NCBI GenBank assembly: GCA_027073795.1 | Contig: JALTEW010000453.1 | Coordinates: 1-42,667 of the forward strand | Origin: a bacterium | Lineage (GTDB): Bacteria; Desulfobacterota; S145-22 | Direction: 5' to 3' | DNA: 42,667 bases | Shown here: positions 16,435 through 24,445 of the stretch, piece by piece | Position numbering within the stretch: the first letter of the stretch is position 1 | Layout: each line of letters begins with the position of its first letter | Made by a program: the position numbers and the translations under genes | The notes under the pieces: model-generated | Database searches by the model: none | The model's input: only the letters and a program-made list of their open reading frames with translations | Told to the model about the DNA's origin: nothing

Positions 16435-16693
16435 GAAAACGCTGACCATACAAAATCAATTAGGGCTTCACGCAAGGGCCGCGGCCGAGTTGGTGAAGGT
16501 CACGAGCGAATTTCGTTCGGAAGTCATCCTAAACAAGAATGGACTTCAGGTGAACGGGAAAAGTATCATGGGAATCATGATGTTAGCGGCTTCAAAGGGA
16601 ACAAAGGTGGTGGTCTCCATTGAAGGGCCTGATGCCGAGGAATGTATGGAAGCGGTGGAAAAAATATTCAACGATAAATTTGGGGAGGACTGA
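16391..16693 (+). CDS. ptsH: Phosphocarrier protein HPr
   Basis: HPr carries phosphate from enzyme I to EIIA proteins. The active His is in QLGLHARAAAELVK and the HprK target Ser in GKSIMGIMML, so both regulatory sites are present. The 100-residue product has a 15-residue N-terminal extension relative to usual HPr. The ATG at 16391 lies 44 bases inside the EIIA gene with no clear ribosome site. The only in-frame alternative I see is TTG at 16403. Enzyme I is not in the window. Confidence 0.9.
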   Translation: MSLTLEKQTKPQKIKKTLTIQNQLGLHARAAAELVKVTSEFRSEVILNKNGLQVNGKSIMGIMMLAASKGTKVVVSIEGPDAEECMEAVEKIFNDKFGED

Positions 16694-16710
16694 TTTTTTC
16701 AACGCTGTTA

Positions 16711-16748
16711 CAGGTTGAAAGTTTGTAAATTTAATGTTATACAACCTG
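16711..16748 (+). promoter_or_regulatory. Sigma-70 promoter of metK inside an inverted repeat
   Basis: TTGAAA (16715-16720) and TATACA (16738-16743) are 17 bases apart, a strong promoter. Perfect arms CAGGTTG (16711-16717) and CAACCTG (16742-16748) enclose it, each touching one promoter hexamer. This could be an operator. Transcription would start near 16750, ~50 bases before metK. Confidence 0.75.
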
Positions 16749-16801
16749 AGTTTAAAAAGCACCGCGCAAGCTAAAACCATCAATTAAAGGAGGATAATTT
16801 A

Positions 16802-17971
16802 ATGTCCATGACCAACTTCTTGTTTACCTCAGAATCCGTTACCGAAGGACATCCCGATAAGGTAGCAGATCAGATATCTGACGCGATTCTCGATGCAATC
16901 CTGAAAGACGACCCGGTTGGAAGGGTTGCATGCGAAACACTCGTGACCACGGGAATGGCACTCATTGCAGGAGAAATCACAACAAGCTGTTATGTCGACA
17001 TACCAGAGGTCGTACGAAGCACGATCAAGGAAATCGGCTACAATGATTCCTCCATGGGATTCGATTGGGAAACCTGTGCTGTGATCACATCCATCGACAA
17101 ACAATCCCCCGATATTTCCATTGGTGTAAGCGAATACGAAGGCCTTTATAAGGAACAGGGCGCGGGAGACCAGGGCCTGATGTTTGGGTTTGCCTGCGAC
17201 GAAACGACAGAACTGATGCCCATGCCCATCGTTTATGCGCACCGCCTTACACAACGCCTCGCAGAGATCAGGAAACAGGGCATCGTGGAATTCCTCCGTC
17301 CGGATGGTAAATCCCAAGTCACTGTCGAATACCAGAACAGCCATCCGGTAAGAATCGATGCTGTCGTTCTTTCCGCACAGCACACACCATATGTAAAATA
17401 CGAAACTATTCGTGAAGCACTTATTGAGGAAGTCATCAAAAAGGTGCTCCCTGCCGATATGCTGGATAAAGACACCAAATACTATGTCAACCCCACGGGG
17501 CGCTTTGTCATGGGAGGCCCCCACGCCGATTGTGGCCTGACGGGCAGGAAAATTATCGTTGACACATACGGTGGCCAGGGGAGCCACGGGGGAGGCGCTT
17601 TTTCCGGAAAGGACCCCTCAAAGGTGGACCGAAGTGCTTCTTACATGGCGCGATATATCGCCAAGAATATCGTCGCTGCGGGCCTCGCGAACAGGTGCGA
17701 AGTGCAAATGGCATATGCCATTGGCGTGGCCGAACCGGTCTCCGTTATGATTAACACCTTTGGCACCTCTAAAACACCCCCGGATACTATCGCAAAAATT
17801 GTCATAGAAGCCTTCCCCTTGAAACCTGCTGCAATTATCAAGTATCTCGATCTTCTGCGACCCATCTACAAAAAAACGGCGTCCTATGGTCATTTTGGCA
17901 GAAACCTTCCCGAGTTTACATGGGAAAAAACAGACAAGGTTGACGAGCTGAAAAGGCTCGCCGGGCTTTAA
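16802..17971 (+). CDS. metK: S-adenosylmethionine synthase
   Basis: It makes SAM from methionine and ATP. The motifs are TEGHPDKVADQISDAI near the start, GAGDQGLMFGFAC in the middle and GGGAFSGKDPSKVDRSA with P-loop-like Gly/Lys residues. Its 389 residues are full length. AAGGAGG precedes the ATG by about eight bases; a second ATG two codons on is less favoured. It is followed 19 bases later by ahcY, so SAM production and SAH removal are expressed together. Confidence 0.97.
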   Translation: MSMTNFLFTSESVTEGHPDKVADQISDAILDAILKDDPVGRVACETLVTTGMALIAGEITTSCYVDIPEVVRSTIKEIGYNDSSMGFDWETCAVITSIDKQSPDISIGVSEYEGLYKEQGAGDQGLMFGFACDETTELMPMPIVYAHRLTQRLAEIRKQGIVEFLRPDGKSQVTVEYQNSHPVRIDAVVLSAQHTPYVKYETIREALIEEVIKKVLPADMLDKDTKYYVNPTGRFVMGGPHADCGLTGRKIIVDTYGGQGSHGGGAFSGKDPSKVDRSASYMARYIAKNIVAAGLANRCEVQMAYAIGVAEPVSVMINTFGTSKTPPDTIAKIVIEAFPLKPAAIIKYLDLLRPIYKKTASYGHFGRNLPEFTWEKTDKVDELKRLAGL

Positions 17972-17990
17972 TCCAGCGAAAGGATAGATA

Positions 17991-19316
17991 ATGGATTTTG
18001 ATATTGCCGATATTTCACTGGCCGACAAAGGAAGGCTGAGAATTGAATGGGCAGCGCAGAGCATGCCCGTATTAAACCAGATAAGGAAGCGGTTTGAAAG
18101 CGAAAAACCCCTTGAGGGGTATCGTCTTTCCGCGTGCTTGCATGTTACCACCGAAACCGCCAGTTTGGTAAAGACCTTAAAGGCGGGAGGGGCTGATGTG
18201 ACCCTCTGCGCCTCAAACCCTCTAAGCACCCAGGATGATGTGGCCGCGGCGCTCGTCAGGGATGACGAAATTCCTGTCTTCGCTATCAAGGGGGAGAACG
18301 ATGCCACCTACTACCATCATATTCGCTCTGCCCTTCAACACACTCCTCACCTAACGATGGATGATGGTGCCGACCTGGTTTCATCCCTGCACTTCATCGC
18401 CCTCGACAAGATTGACGGGCTCCATCCATCAGTCAGGAAATGGGCGGAGACGCTGGACAAGAAGGAACGTAAAGGCCTCGTAGAGAACGTTGTTGGCAGC
18501 ACTGAAGAAACAACCACGGGTGTGATCCGCCTTCGCAGCATGGCAAACGACGGCGTCCTGCAATTTCCCGTAATTGCCGTCAACGATGCTATGACCAAAC
18601 ACCTCTTTGACAACCGCTACGGAACGGGGCAAAGCACCCTGGATGGTATTATCCGTGCCACCAACCGCCTGATTGCCGGCAGCGTTTTTGTCGTGTGCGG
18701 TTACGGCTGGTGCAGCCGGGGCGTTGCCATGCGGGCCCGGGGGATGGGCGCCAACGTCATTGTCACGGAAGTAGATCCTCTGCGTGCCCTTGAGGCAGTC
18801 ATGGATGGCTATCGCGTAATGCCCATTGCCGATGCAGCCAGGATTGGGGATTTCTTTGTAACCCTGACAGGTGATAAAAACGTGATTCGGAAGGAACACT
18901 TTGCATTAATGAGTGACGGGGCCATCGTCGCCAACTCCGGCCACTTCAATGTAGAACTGGACATCCCTGGGCTGGAAAAAATCAGCACAAACAAGAGAAA
19001 AATCCGCGAATTCGTGGACGAATACAGGTTGGAAGACGGACGTTGCATCTACCTGCTAGGTGAAGGGCGGCTCATCAACCTCGCCGCCGCCGAGGGACAC
19101 CCCTCCAGCGTCATGGACATGAGCTTCGCCAATCAGGCTCTCTGCGCCGAGTACATGGCCCAACACGCCTCCTCCCTAGAGAAAAAGGTCTATGGCGTCC
19201 CTACGGATATCGATCATGAAATCGCAAGGCTGAAACTGTTATCCATGGGTGTAACCATTGATACCCTCACGGAAGAACAAGAGGGTTACCTTAACTCATG
19301 GGAGTCTGGAACATAG
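17991..19316 (+). CDS. ahcY: Adenosylhomocysteinase
   Basis: It hydrolyses S-adenosylhomocysteine to homocysteine and adenosine with bound NAD, relieving methyltransferase inhibition. It shows LSACLHVTTETASLVKTLK, TTTGVIRL, the NAD-binding GYGWCSRGVAMRARGMGA and the C-terminal NLAAAEGHPSSVMDMSFANQ. Its 441 residues lack the insertion seen in the longest bacterial forms. It is the second gene of the metK operon, and its 3' end overlaps the DUF2007 gene by 19 bases. Confidence 0.96.
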   Translation: MDFDIADISLADKGRLRIEWAAQSMPVLNQIRKRFESEKPLEGYRLSACLHVTTETASLVKTLKAGGADVTLCASNPLSTQDDVAAALVRDDEIPVFAIKGENDATYYHHIRSALQHTPHLTMDDGADLVSSLHFIALDKIDGLHPSVRKWAETLDKKERKGLVENVVGSTEETTTGVIRLRSMANDGVLQFPVIAVNDAMTKHLFDNRYGTGQSTLDGIIRATNRLIAGSVFVVCGYGWCSRGVAMRARGMGANVIVTEVDPLRALEAVMDGYRVMPIADAARIGDFFVTLTGDKNVIRKEHFALMSDGAIVANSGHFNVELDIPGLEKISTNKRKIREFVDEYRLEDGRCIYLLGEGRLINLAAAEGHPSSVMDMSFANQALCAEYMAQHASSLEKKVYGVPTDIDHEIARLKLLSMGVTIDTLTEEQEGYLNSWESGT

Positions 19317-19612
19317 CCGTGGATAAGGACGAGGAACTTGTTGAAATCTTTGTAACCCCCTCGCCCATTGAGGCGGATTATCTGCGCCTCTACCTTGAAG
19401 ATCACGAGATTCCGTGTTTCGTGCGGGACCTCAGGGTTACCCCCTACCCCGTCCATGCGAAGAACATGTCAGAACAACGGCTCTATGTACCCCTCAGGGA
19501 TGTCGAAAAAGCCAAGGCTCTCATTATTCAGGCCATGGAAGACCAAGAAATCACCCTTGAGGGACAATTCGCTGACGAGGATGCCCCCGTAAGCAACCTG
19601 AATAACTCCTAA
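19298..19612 (+). CDS. DUF2007 domain protein
   Basis: The short 104-residue protein carries the DUF2007 pattern: VEIFVTPSPIEADYLRLYLE, then GIPCFV-like EIPCFVRD and RLYVPLRDVEKAKALI. Proteins of this type are proposed to bind small molecules or act in signalling, but no reaction is known. The acidic tail (EGQFADEDAP) is not conserved-looking. It starts inside the end of ahcY, suggesting translational coupling. The overlap makes its start (ATG 19298) somewhat uncertain. Confidence 0.75.
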   Translation: MGVWNIAVDKDEELVEIFVTPSPIEADYLRLYLEDHEIPCFVRDLRVTPYPVHAKNMSEQRLYVPLRDVEKAKALIIQAMEDQEITLEGQFADEDAPVSNLNNS

Positions 19613-19653
19613 AAAGACCTATATTTTTCATGGGAAATAGAGGGAGACAAAGA

Positions 19654-21099
19654 ATGGCTGAAACAACGCTGCAAGGCCTCATCCCCCCTCTCGAAAAACG
19701 TGGCGAACTCAAGCGTGTCTCAACCCAGGTTGATCCCATCCTAGAGATAAGCGAAATCAGCCAGCGTGTCTTCCACAAAAAAGGTCCCGCGCTCCTTTTC
19801 GAGCAAGTCAAAGGCTCCAGGTTCCCCGTCTTGACCAACCTCTTTGGAACCCGGAAAAGGGTCAAAATCCTCTTTGGAAATGCCATCGAGGAGTTGGGGG
19901 AAGTTATCTCAGAGATGCTCAACACTGAGTTTCCAACTACCCTGAAGGAAAGCCTTTCCCTCTTTCCAAAGCTGAAGTTCCTCAAGGCCCTGATCCCCAA
20001 AAAAGTCACCTCCCCAGCCTGCCAAGAGGTGGTTCTTCAAAAACCAGACCTTACCTCCCTTCCCATTCTGAAAACATGGCCCAAGGACGCGGGGCATTTT
20101 ATTACCCTTCCCCAAGTCATCACCCAGCACCCTGAAACAGGGACACGCAATGTTGGTATGTACCGCCTTCAGGTTTTTGATGAAGTGACTACCGGCATGC
20201 ACTGGCACCCTCATAAAGGAGGGGCCCGACATTTTGCCCAATACAAGAAACTGGGAAAGAAAATGCCCGTCTCTGTTGCGCTGGGTGGCGATCCCCTCCT
20301 AACCTACCTCGCTACCGCCCCTGTTCCGGAAGGAGTGGATGAATGGAACCTCGCAGGCCTCCTTCGAGGACAACGTATTCCCATTGCTCAGTGTCTCACC
20401 AATGACCTCTACGTTCCGGCGGAGGCCGACATTGTGCTGGAGGGATACATCGACCCGGAAGAACCATTAAGAACAGAGGGACCCTTTGGCGACCACACCG
20501 GTTTCTATTCTCCTCCTGAGCCCTTTCCCGTCTTCCATGTAACATGCATCACCCACAAGCGGCGCGCCATCTATCCAGCGACGGTCGTGGGGAAACCTCC
20601 CCTGGAAGATGCCATCCTTGGAAAGGCAACTGAAAAGTTTTTTCTCCCCATCATCCAAAAACTGCTCCCTGAAGTTGTCGACATGGATCTTCCTGTCCAC
20701 GGATGTTTCCATAACTTTGTACTCGTTTCCATCGACAAGCAATATCCTAAGCATGCGGCGAAGGTCGTTCATGCCCTCTGGGGGCTGGGCCAGATGATGT
20801 TCAGCAAATTCATCATAGTCTTTGATAAGGAAGCCAATATTCACGATTATGGGGAAGCCCTCTGGCGCATCGGAACCCACGTGGATCCGAAACGTGACAC
20901 CTTCCTGTCGGAGGGTCCCACAGACCTCCTCGACCATACCTCTCCACTTTCCTGTATTGGGGGAAAGATGGGGATTGATGCAACACGGAAGTGGCCTGAA
21001 GAAGGCTTTCAACGCCCCTGGCCCGATGAAGTGGAGATGTCGGAGGATATTGTCAGAACCATCACGGAGAAATGGAAGGACTATGGCCTCGATTCCTGA
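19654..21099 (+). CDS. mqnL: UbiD family decarboxylase, probable menaquinone (futalosine-route) enzyme
   Basis: UbiD enzymes decarboxylate prenylated aromatic acids using prenylated FMN made by UbiX. The hallmark EGPFGDHTGFYSP, which holds the acidic catalytic residues, and LGGDPLLTYLATAP are present. I chose ATG 19654 because GAGGGAG lies at good spacing before it; the ATG at 19630 has none. This gives 481 residues. The next gene, a UbiA prenyltransferase overlapping by 17 bases, makes a role in late menaquinone synthesis likely. The symbol mqnL rests on that context. No UbiX gene is visible here. Confidence 0.85.
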   Translation: MAETTLQGLIPPLEKRGELKRVSTQVDPILEISEISQRVFHKKGPALLFEQVKGSRFPVLTNLFGTRKRVKILFGNAIEELGEVISEMLNTEFPTTLKESLSLFPKLKFLKALIPKKVTSPACQEVVLQKPDLTSLPILKTWPKDAGHFITLPQVITQHPETGTRNVGMYRLQVFDEVTTGMHWHPHKGGARHFAQYKKLGKKMPVSVALGGDPLLTYLATAPVPEGVDEWNLAGLLRGQRIPIAQCLTNDLYVPAEADIVLEGYIDPEEPLRTEGPFGDHTGFYSPPEPFPVFHVTCITHKRRAIYPATVVGKPPLEDAILGKATEKFFLPIIQKLLPEVVDMDLPVHGCFHNFVLVSIDKQYPKHAAKVVHALWGLGQMMFSKFIIVFDKEANIHDYGEALWRIGTHVDPKRDTFLSEGPTDLLDHTSPLSCIGGKMGIDATRKWPEEGFQRPWPDEVEMSEDIVRTITEKWKDYGLDS

Positions 21100-21967
21100 C
21101 ATCTTACACCAGGCCTACGGGGGATTCGCAGAATTCCTTGAAATGATAAAATTTGAGCACACGATTTTCGCCCTTCCCTTTGCCTTTGTAAGCCTCATCA
21201 TGGCCACGAACGGGCACCTTACAGGCCATCTTGTCTTCTGGGTTCTATGCGCTATGGTGGGGGCACGTACCGGCGCCATGGGTTTCAACCGTGTCATTGA
21301 CGCTGAGATCGACCGTCAGAATCCCAGAACCTCCAACCGTGCCATCCCTGCCGGACGGATTTCCCACAGATTCGCTGTTTACATCAGCGTTGCCGCCTTC
21401 GGGCTTCTCGTCATCTCCGCCGCCATGCTTAACACGGCATGCCTCCTTGCAAGTCCCCTGGCCATCGCCGTTCTTATTGGCTACTCCTATACCAAGCGAT
21501 ACACCTCTTACAGCCATCTCGTTCTTGGTCTTGCCATATCTGGCGCCCCCCTTGGGGCCTGGTTGGCCTCGACGGGCACCCTTTCCCTTTCAGCGGTTTT
21601 TCTGGCCGCGGCCGTCCTCTGGTGGATCGCAGGGTTTGACATCCTTTACAGCCTTCAGGATGTTGAATTCGACAAAAGGCATCATCTGTATTCCATCCCC
21701 GCCGTCTTCGGCATCGGCCCCGCCCTCTGGATTGCCCGTTTTCTTCACCTTCTATGCATCCTCTTTCTCGCAAGCCTCACAGTGAGCCTCCACATGGGTC
21801 TTTTTTATATCCTCGGCCTCATCGCTGTCACACTCCTCCTCGCCTATGAGCACAGGCTGGTTTCCCCAAGAGACCTCTCCCACATTACAACCGCCTTCTT
21901 TACAATCAACGGTCTGATTAGTATGATGTTCCTGGCCTTTGTCGCAGCAGACATCTGGCTGAAATAA
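21083..21967 (+). CDS. mqnP: UbiA-like polyprenyltransferase, probable menaquinone biosynthesis
   Basis: This integral membrane prenyltransferase attaches the polyprenyl tail to an aromatic acid. The first Asp-rich motif is NRVIDAEIDRQNPRT and the second is DVEFDKRHHLYSIPA, with eight or so hydrophobic segments. The ATG at 21083 follows GGAAGGA and overlaps the ubiD-type gene by 17 bases, giving 294 residues. The long upstream extension in this frame is inside that gene and rejected. NxxxDxxxD plus NPRTSNR is typical of the futalosine-route MqnP group. Substrate remains inferred. Confidence 0.85.
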   Translation: MASIPDILHQAYGGFAEFLEMIKFEHTIFALPFAFVSLIMATNGHLTGHLVFWVLCAMVGARTGAMGFNRVIDAEIDRQNPRTSNRAIPAGRISHRFAVYISVAAFGLLVISAAMLNTACLLASPLAIAVLIGYSYTKRYTSYSHLVLGLAISGAPLGAWLASTGTLSLSAVFLAAAVLWWIAGFDILYSLQDVEFDKRHHLYSIPAVFGIGPALWIARFLHLLCILFLASLTVSLHMGLFYILGLIAVTLLLAYEHRLVSPRDLSHITTAFFTINGLISMMFLAFVAADIWLK

Positions 21968-21987
21968 TAGCGAAAAGGAGTCAGAAA

Positions 21988-22929
21988 ATGAAAAAAGGAA
22001 CTATGCTTCTCCTGTGCCTCACGCTGTGCCTTGCCTTTGGCACAAAAGTTTTTGCAAAGCCCGTCAGGGTTGGCGTCCTTCCCATCGTGGACGCCCTTCC
22101 TCTCTACGTGGCCGAAGAAAGGGGATTTTTCAAAAAATTACCGCGACCCGTCACCCTGATCACCTTTCGAAGCGCTGTTGAAAGGGATGCCGCCTTCCAA
22201 ACAAAAAAACTCGATGCCTACTTAGGGGATCTCATTTCGGCAGCCCTGTTAAAAAGCCGCGGTTTTCCCGCCCGGGCAGTTTCGATTGTCCTTGGTAAAA
22301 AGCCGGAAGAAGGCCTCTTTGCCATCCTGTCTAGCCCAACCTCTCAGATTAGAACGCTTAATGACCTCAAAGGGAAACATGTAGCGATTTCATCCAACAC
22401 CATTATCGAGTTTGTCTTGGACGGACTACTGAAGGCTCACGGAATCCCCCAGAAATCGATTGCGAAGCAGGAGATCAAGAGTATTCCCATTCGCTTCCAG
22501 ATGTTGATGAATAACAAAATCGACGCGGCGCTCCTCCCCGACCCCCTAGCCTCCCTCGCACGGGTTAAAGGGGCTCACTGGATTGCGGATGACGGGCACA
22601 CCAACCTCTCTCAAACCGTCTTGATCTGGAATGACAGTTTTATAAAATCCAACAGACCCTTTTTAATAAAGTTTTACGACGCCTACAACAAGGCCGTCGT
22701 TGTCATCAACCACGACCATAATGCAGTTCGGCCGCTTCTTGTAAAAAAATGCCGGCTGCCCAAACCCATCGCCAACTCCTTTAAATTCGCGGACTTTCCC
22801 CTGACCTCCACGCCTTCAAAAGAGGAAGCGTCAGCCGTTCTGAGCTGGCTAGGGAACAAGAAACTGCTTGCAAATCCCATAAAAATCGATGATTTTATCG
22901 CTCGAGAGAACCTTTTCAAGCAACATTGA
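21988..22929 (+). CDS. ABC transporter substrate-binding protein, NMT1/SsuA-like
   Basis: This is the periplasmic binding component of an importer. A signal peptide (residues 1-23, cut at VFA-KPV) is followed by VRVGVLPIVDALPLYVAEERG, which is typical of the NMT1/THI5 and SsuA fold. There is no lipobox Cys, so the protein is free in the periplasm. It has 313 residues. Ligands of relatives include thiamine precursors, taurine, sulfonates, nitrate and aromatic acids, so the ligand cannot be named. It is followed by its ATPase and permease and preceded by menaquinone genes. Confidence 0.85.
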   Translation: MKKGTMLLLCLTLCLAFGTKVFAKPVRVGVLPIVDALPLYVAEERGFFKKLPRPVTLITFRSAVERDAAFQTKKLDAYLGDLISAALLKSRGFPARAVSIVLGKKPEEGLFAILSSPTSQIRTLNDLKGKHVAISSNTIIEFVLDGLLKAHGIPQKSIAKQEIKSIPIRFQMLMNNKIDAALLPDPLASLARVKGAHWIADDGHTNLSQTVLIWNDSFIKSNRPFLIKFYDAYNKAVVVINHDHNAVRPLLVKKCRLPKPIANSFKFADFPLTSTPSKEEASAVLSWLGNKKLLANPIKIDDFIARENLFKQH

Positions 22930-22967
22930 TAAACCCTGTGTAAAAAGTCTGAAAAGCGATACCAAAT

Positions 22968-23714
22968 ATGATTCAAGTCAGCAACCTCACGTTTACCTAT
23001 CCGGAAGGTGTCGAGGTTCTAAATGATGTCAGTTTCTCCGTTAAAAAGGGAGAAAGCTGTGCCATTATCGGTCCGTCAGGATGCGGCAAGACCACCCTTC
23101 TTTATCTCATCGCGGGGCTGCTTTCCATCCAGGGGGGAGAGATCCGGGTCAACGGAACAGTCACTCCCCGCGGGAACATCCCCATGATTCTCCAGGATTA
23201 TGGCCTCTTCCCATGGAAAACCGTGTGGGAAAATGTGGCTATGGGATTGGTTCTTAAACACGCCTCACACCGGGACATCAAACATAGGCTCGAACCCATC
23301 CTTGAAGAACTGGGATTGAGCCCTTTCACTTCCTTCTATCCCTCCCAACTCAGCGGCGGCCAGCGCCAGCGTGTCGCCATCGCGCGTGTTCTGGCGATGG
23401 ATCCCTCCCTTATCCTCATGGATGAACCTTTCTCTTCCCTCGACGCGATGACGCGGGAGCACCTTCAGATACTCTTGGCAAGAATATGGGAAACACATCA
23501 TATTACTTTTATTATCGTTACACACAGCATCGAGGAGGCAACCTTCCTTGGGAAAAAGGTCATCGTCCTTTCAGAAAGGCCCGCCTGGATTCAGGCGGTT
23601 GTGGAAAACACCCGCGCGGGAGACCCCACCTTTCGAAGCTCCAAGGAATTTTTTGACACCTCAACAAAACTGAGAAGCATTCTCTTCTCCACGAATCAGG
23701 GCACGCAGGTATGA
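22968..23714 (+). CDS. ABC transporter ATP-binding protein (nitrate/sulfonate/taurine class)
   Basis: The cytoplasmic ATPase of the importer. Walker A GPSGCGKTT, Q-loop MILQDYGLFPWKTVWEN, signature LSGGQRQRVAIARVL, Walker B LILMDEPFSSLDAMTRE and switch His in VTHSIEEATFLGKK are all intact. PWKTVWENVAMGL is characteristic of the SsuB/TauB group. It has 248 residues and overlaps the permease by ATGA. Confidence 0.92.
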   Translation: MIQVSNLTFTYPEGVEVLNDVSFSVKKGESCAIIGPSGCGKTTLLYLIAGLLSIQGGEIRVNGTVTPRGNIPMILQDYGLFPWKTVWENVAMGLVLKHASHRDIKHRLEPILEELGLSPFTSFYPSQLSGGQRQRVAIARVLAMDPSLILMDEPFSSLDAMTREHLQILLARIWETHHITFIIVTHSIEEATFLGKKVIVLSERPAWIQAVVENTRAGDPTFRSSKEFFDTSTKLRSILFSTNQGTQV

Positions 23715-24445
23715 AACGTCAGCATTACCTTGTCGGACTCCTTTCCGCCCTCATCCTGCTAATTGTATGGATCGCCATGTCGGTATGTGTTTCCGGGGGA
23801 ATCATCCCCTCCCCGCTTTCCGTCATCAGGGCCTTTTCACTCCCCTCCTTCGTCCCGAATTTCCTCGTGAGCATGGGGCGTGTTATCACAAGCCTCATCA
23901 TTGCCATCCTGACAGCCGTCCCACTGGGGCTTTTCTTGGGTCAAAACCCCCAATGGGACAAATGGATTGCCCCCATGATCTTCCTCACCTACCCCATTCC
24001 CAAGATAGTTTTTCTCCCCATCTTTTTCATCCTCCTTGGCATCGGAAACATCTCAAAGGTGGTGCTCATTTCCCTTGTCGTCTTCTACCAGATTCTGGTA
24101 ACAACACGGGATGGAGCGCGTTCAGTCAAAAAACCCTTCATCGATGCGCTTGTCACCCTGGGAGGAAACACCCTTGATATCTACCGGCATGTGATCATTC
24201 CCGCTTGTCTCCCCGCTATCCTTACGTCTCTGAGAATCAGTATTGGCACGTCCGTAGCCATTCTCTTTTTCGTGGAATCCTTCGCCACCCGGAATGGTCT
24301 TGGGAACCTTATCCTTGACGCTTGGGGTATGGCGGATTACCCTATGATGTTCGTGGGTGTTATCGGGATGAGCGTGCTTGGCATCCTGCTGTACGAGATT
24401 GTGGAAATTCTTGAAAGAAGGTTGTGTAAATGGGCCCAGTTGTGA
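23711..24445 (+). CDS. ABC transporter permease (nitrate/sulfonate/taurine class)
   Basis: The inner-membrane channel of the same importer, with about six hydrophobic segments in 244 residues. The EAA loop that docks the ATPase is DALVTLGGNTLDIYRHVIIP. The start overlaps the ATPase stop by ATGA and the end overlaps trmFO by 16 bases. The three transporter genes form a complete unit. Confidence 0.9.
   Translation: MKRQHYLVGLLSALILLIVWIAMSVCVSGGIIPSPLSVIRAFSLPSFVPNFLVSMGRVITSLIIAILTAVPLGLFLGQNPQWDKWIAPMIFLTYPIPKIVFLPIFFILLGIGNISKVVLISLVVFYQILVTTRDGARSVKKPFIDALVTLGGNTLDIYRHVIIPACLPAILTSLRISIGTSVAILFFVESFATRNGLGNLILDAWGMADYPMMFVGVIGMSVLGILLYEIVEILERRLCKWAQL

Noticed and set aside
16694..16801. 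SAM riboswitch before metK
   Set aside because: The leader after the promoter is about 50 bases and shows no conserved SAM-riboswitch core or terminator hairpin that I can recognise.
22036..22060. Sigma-54 promoter (TGGCAC...TTTGCA) near the binding-protein start
   Set aside because: Spacing between GG and GC is 13 bases instead of 10, and it lies inside the signal-peptide coding region.
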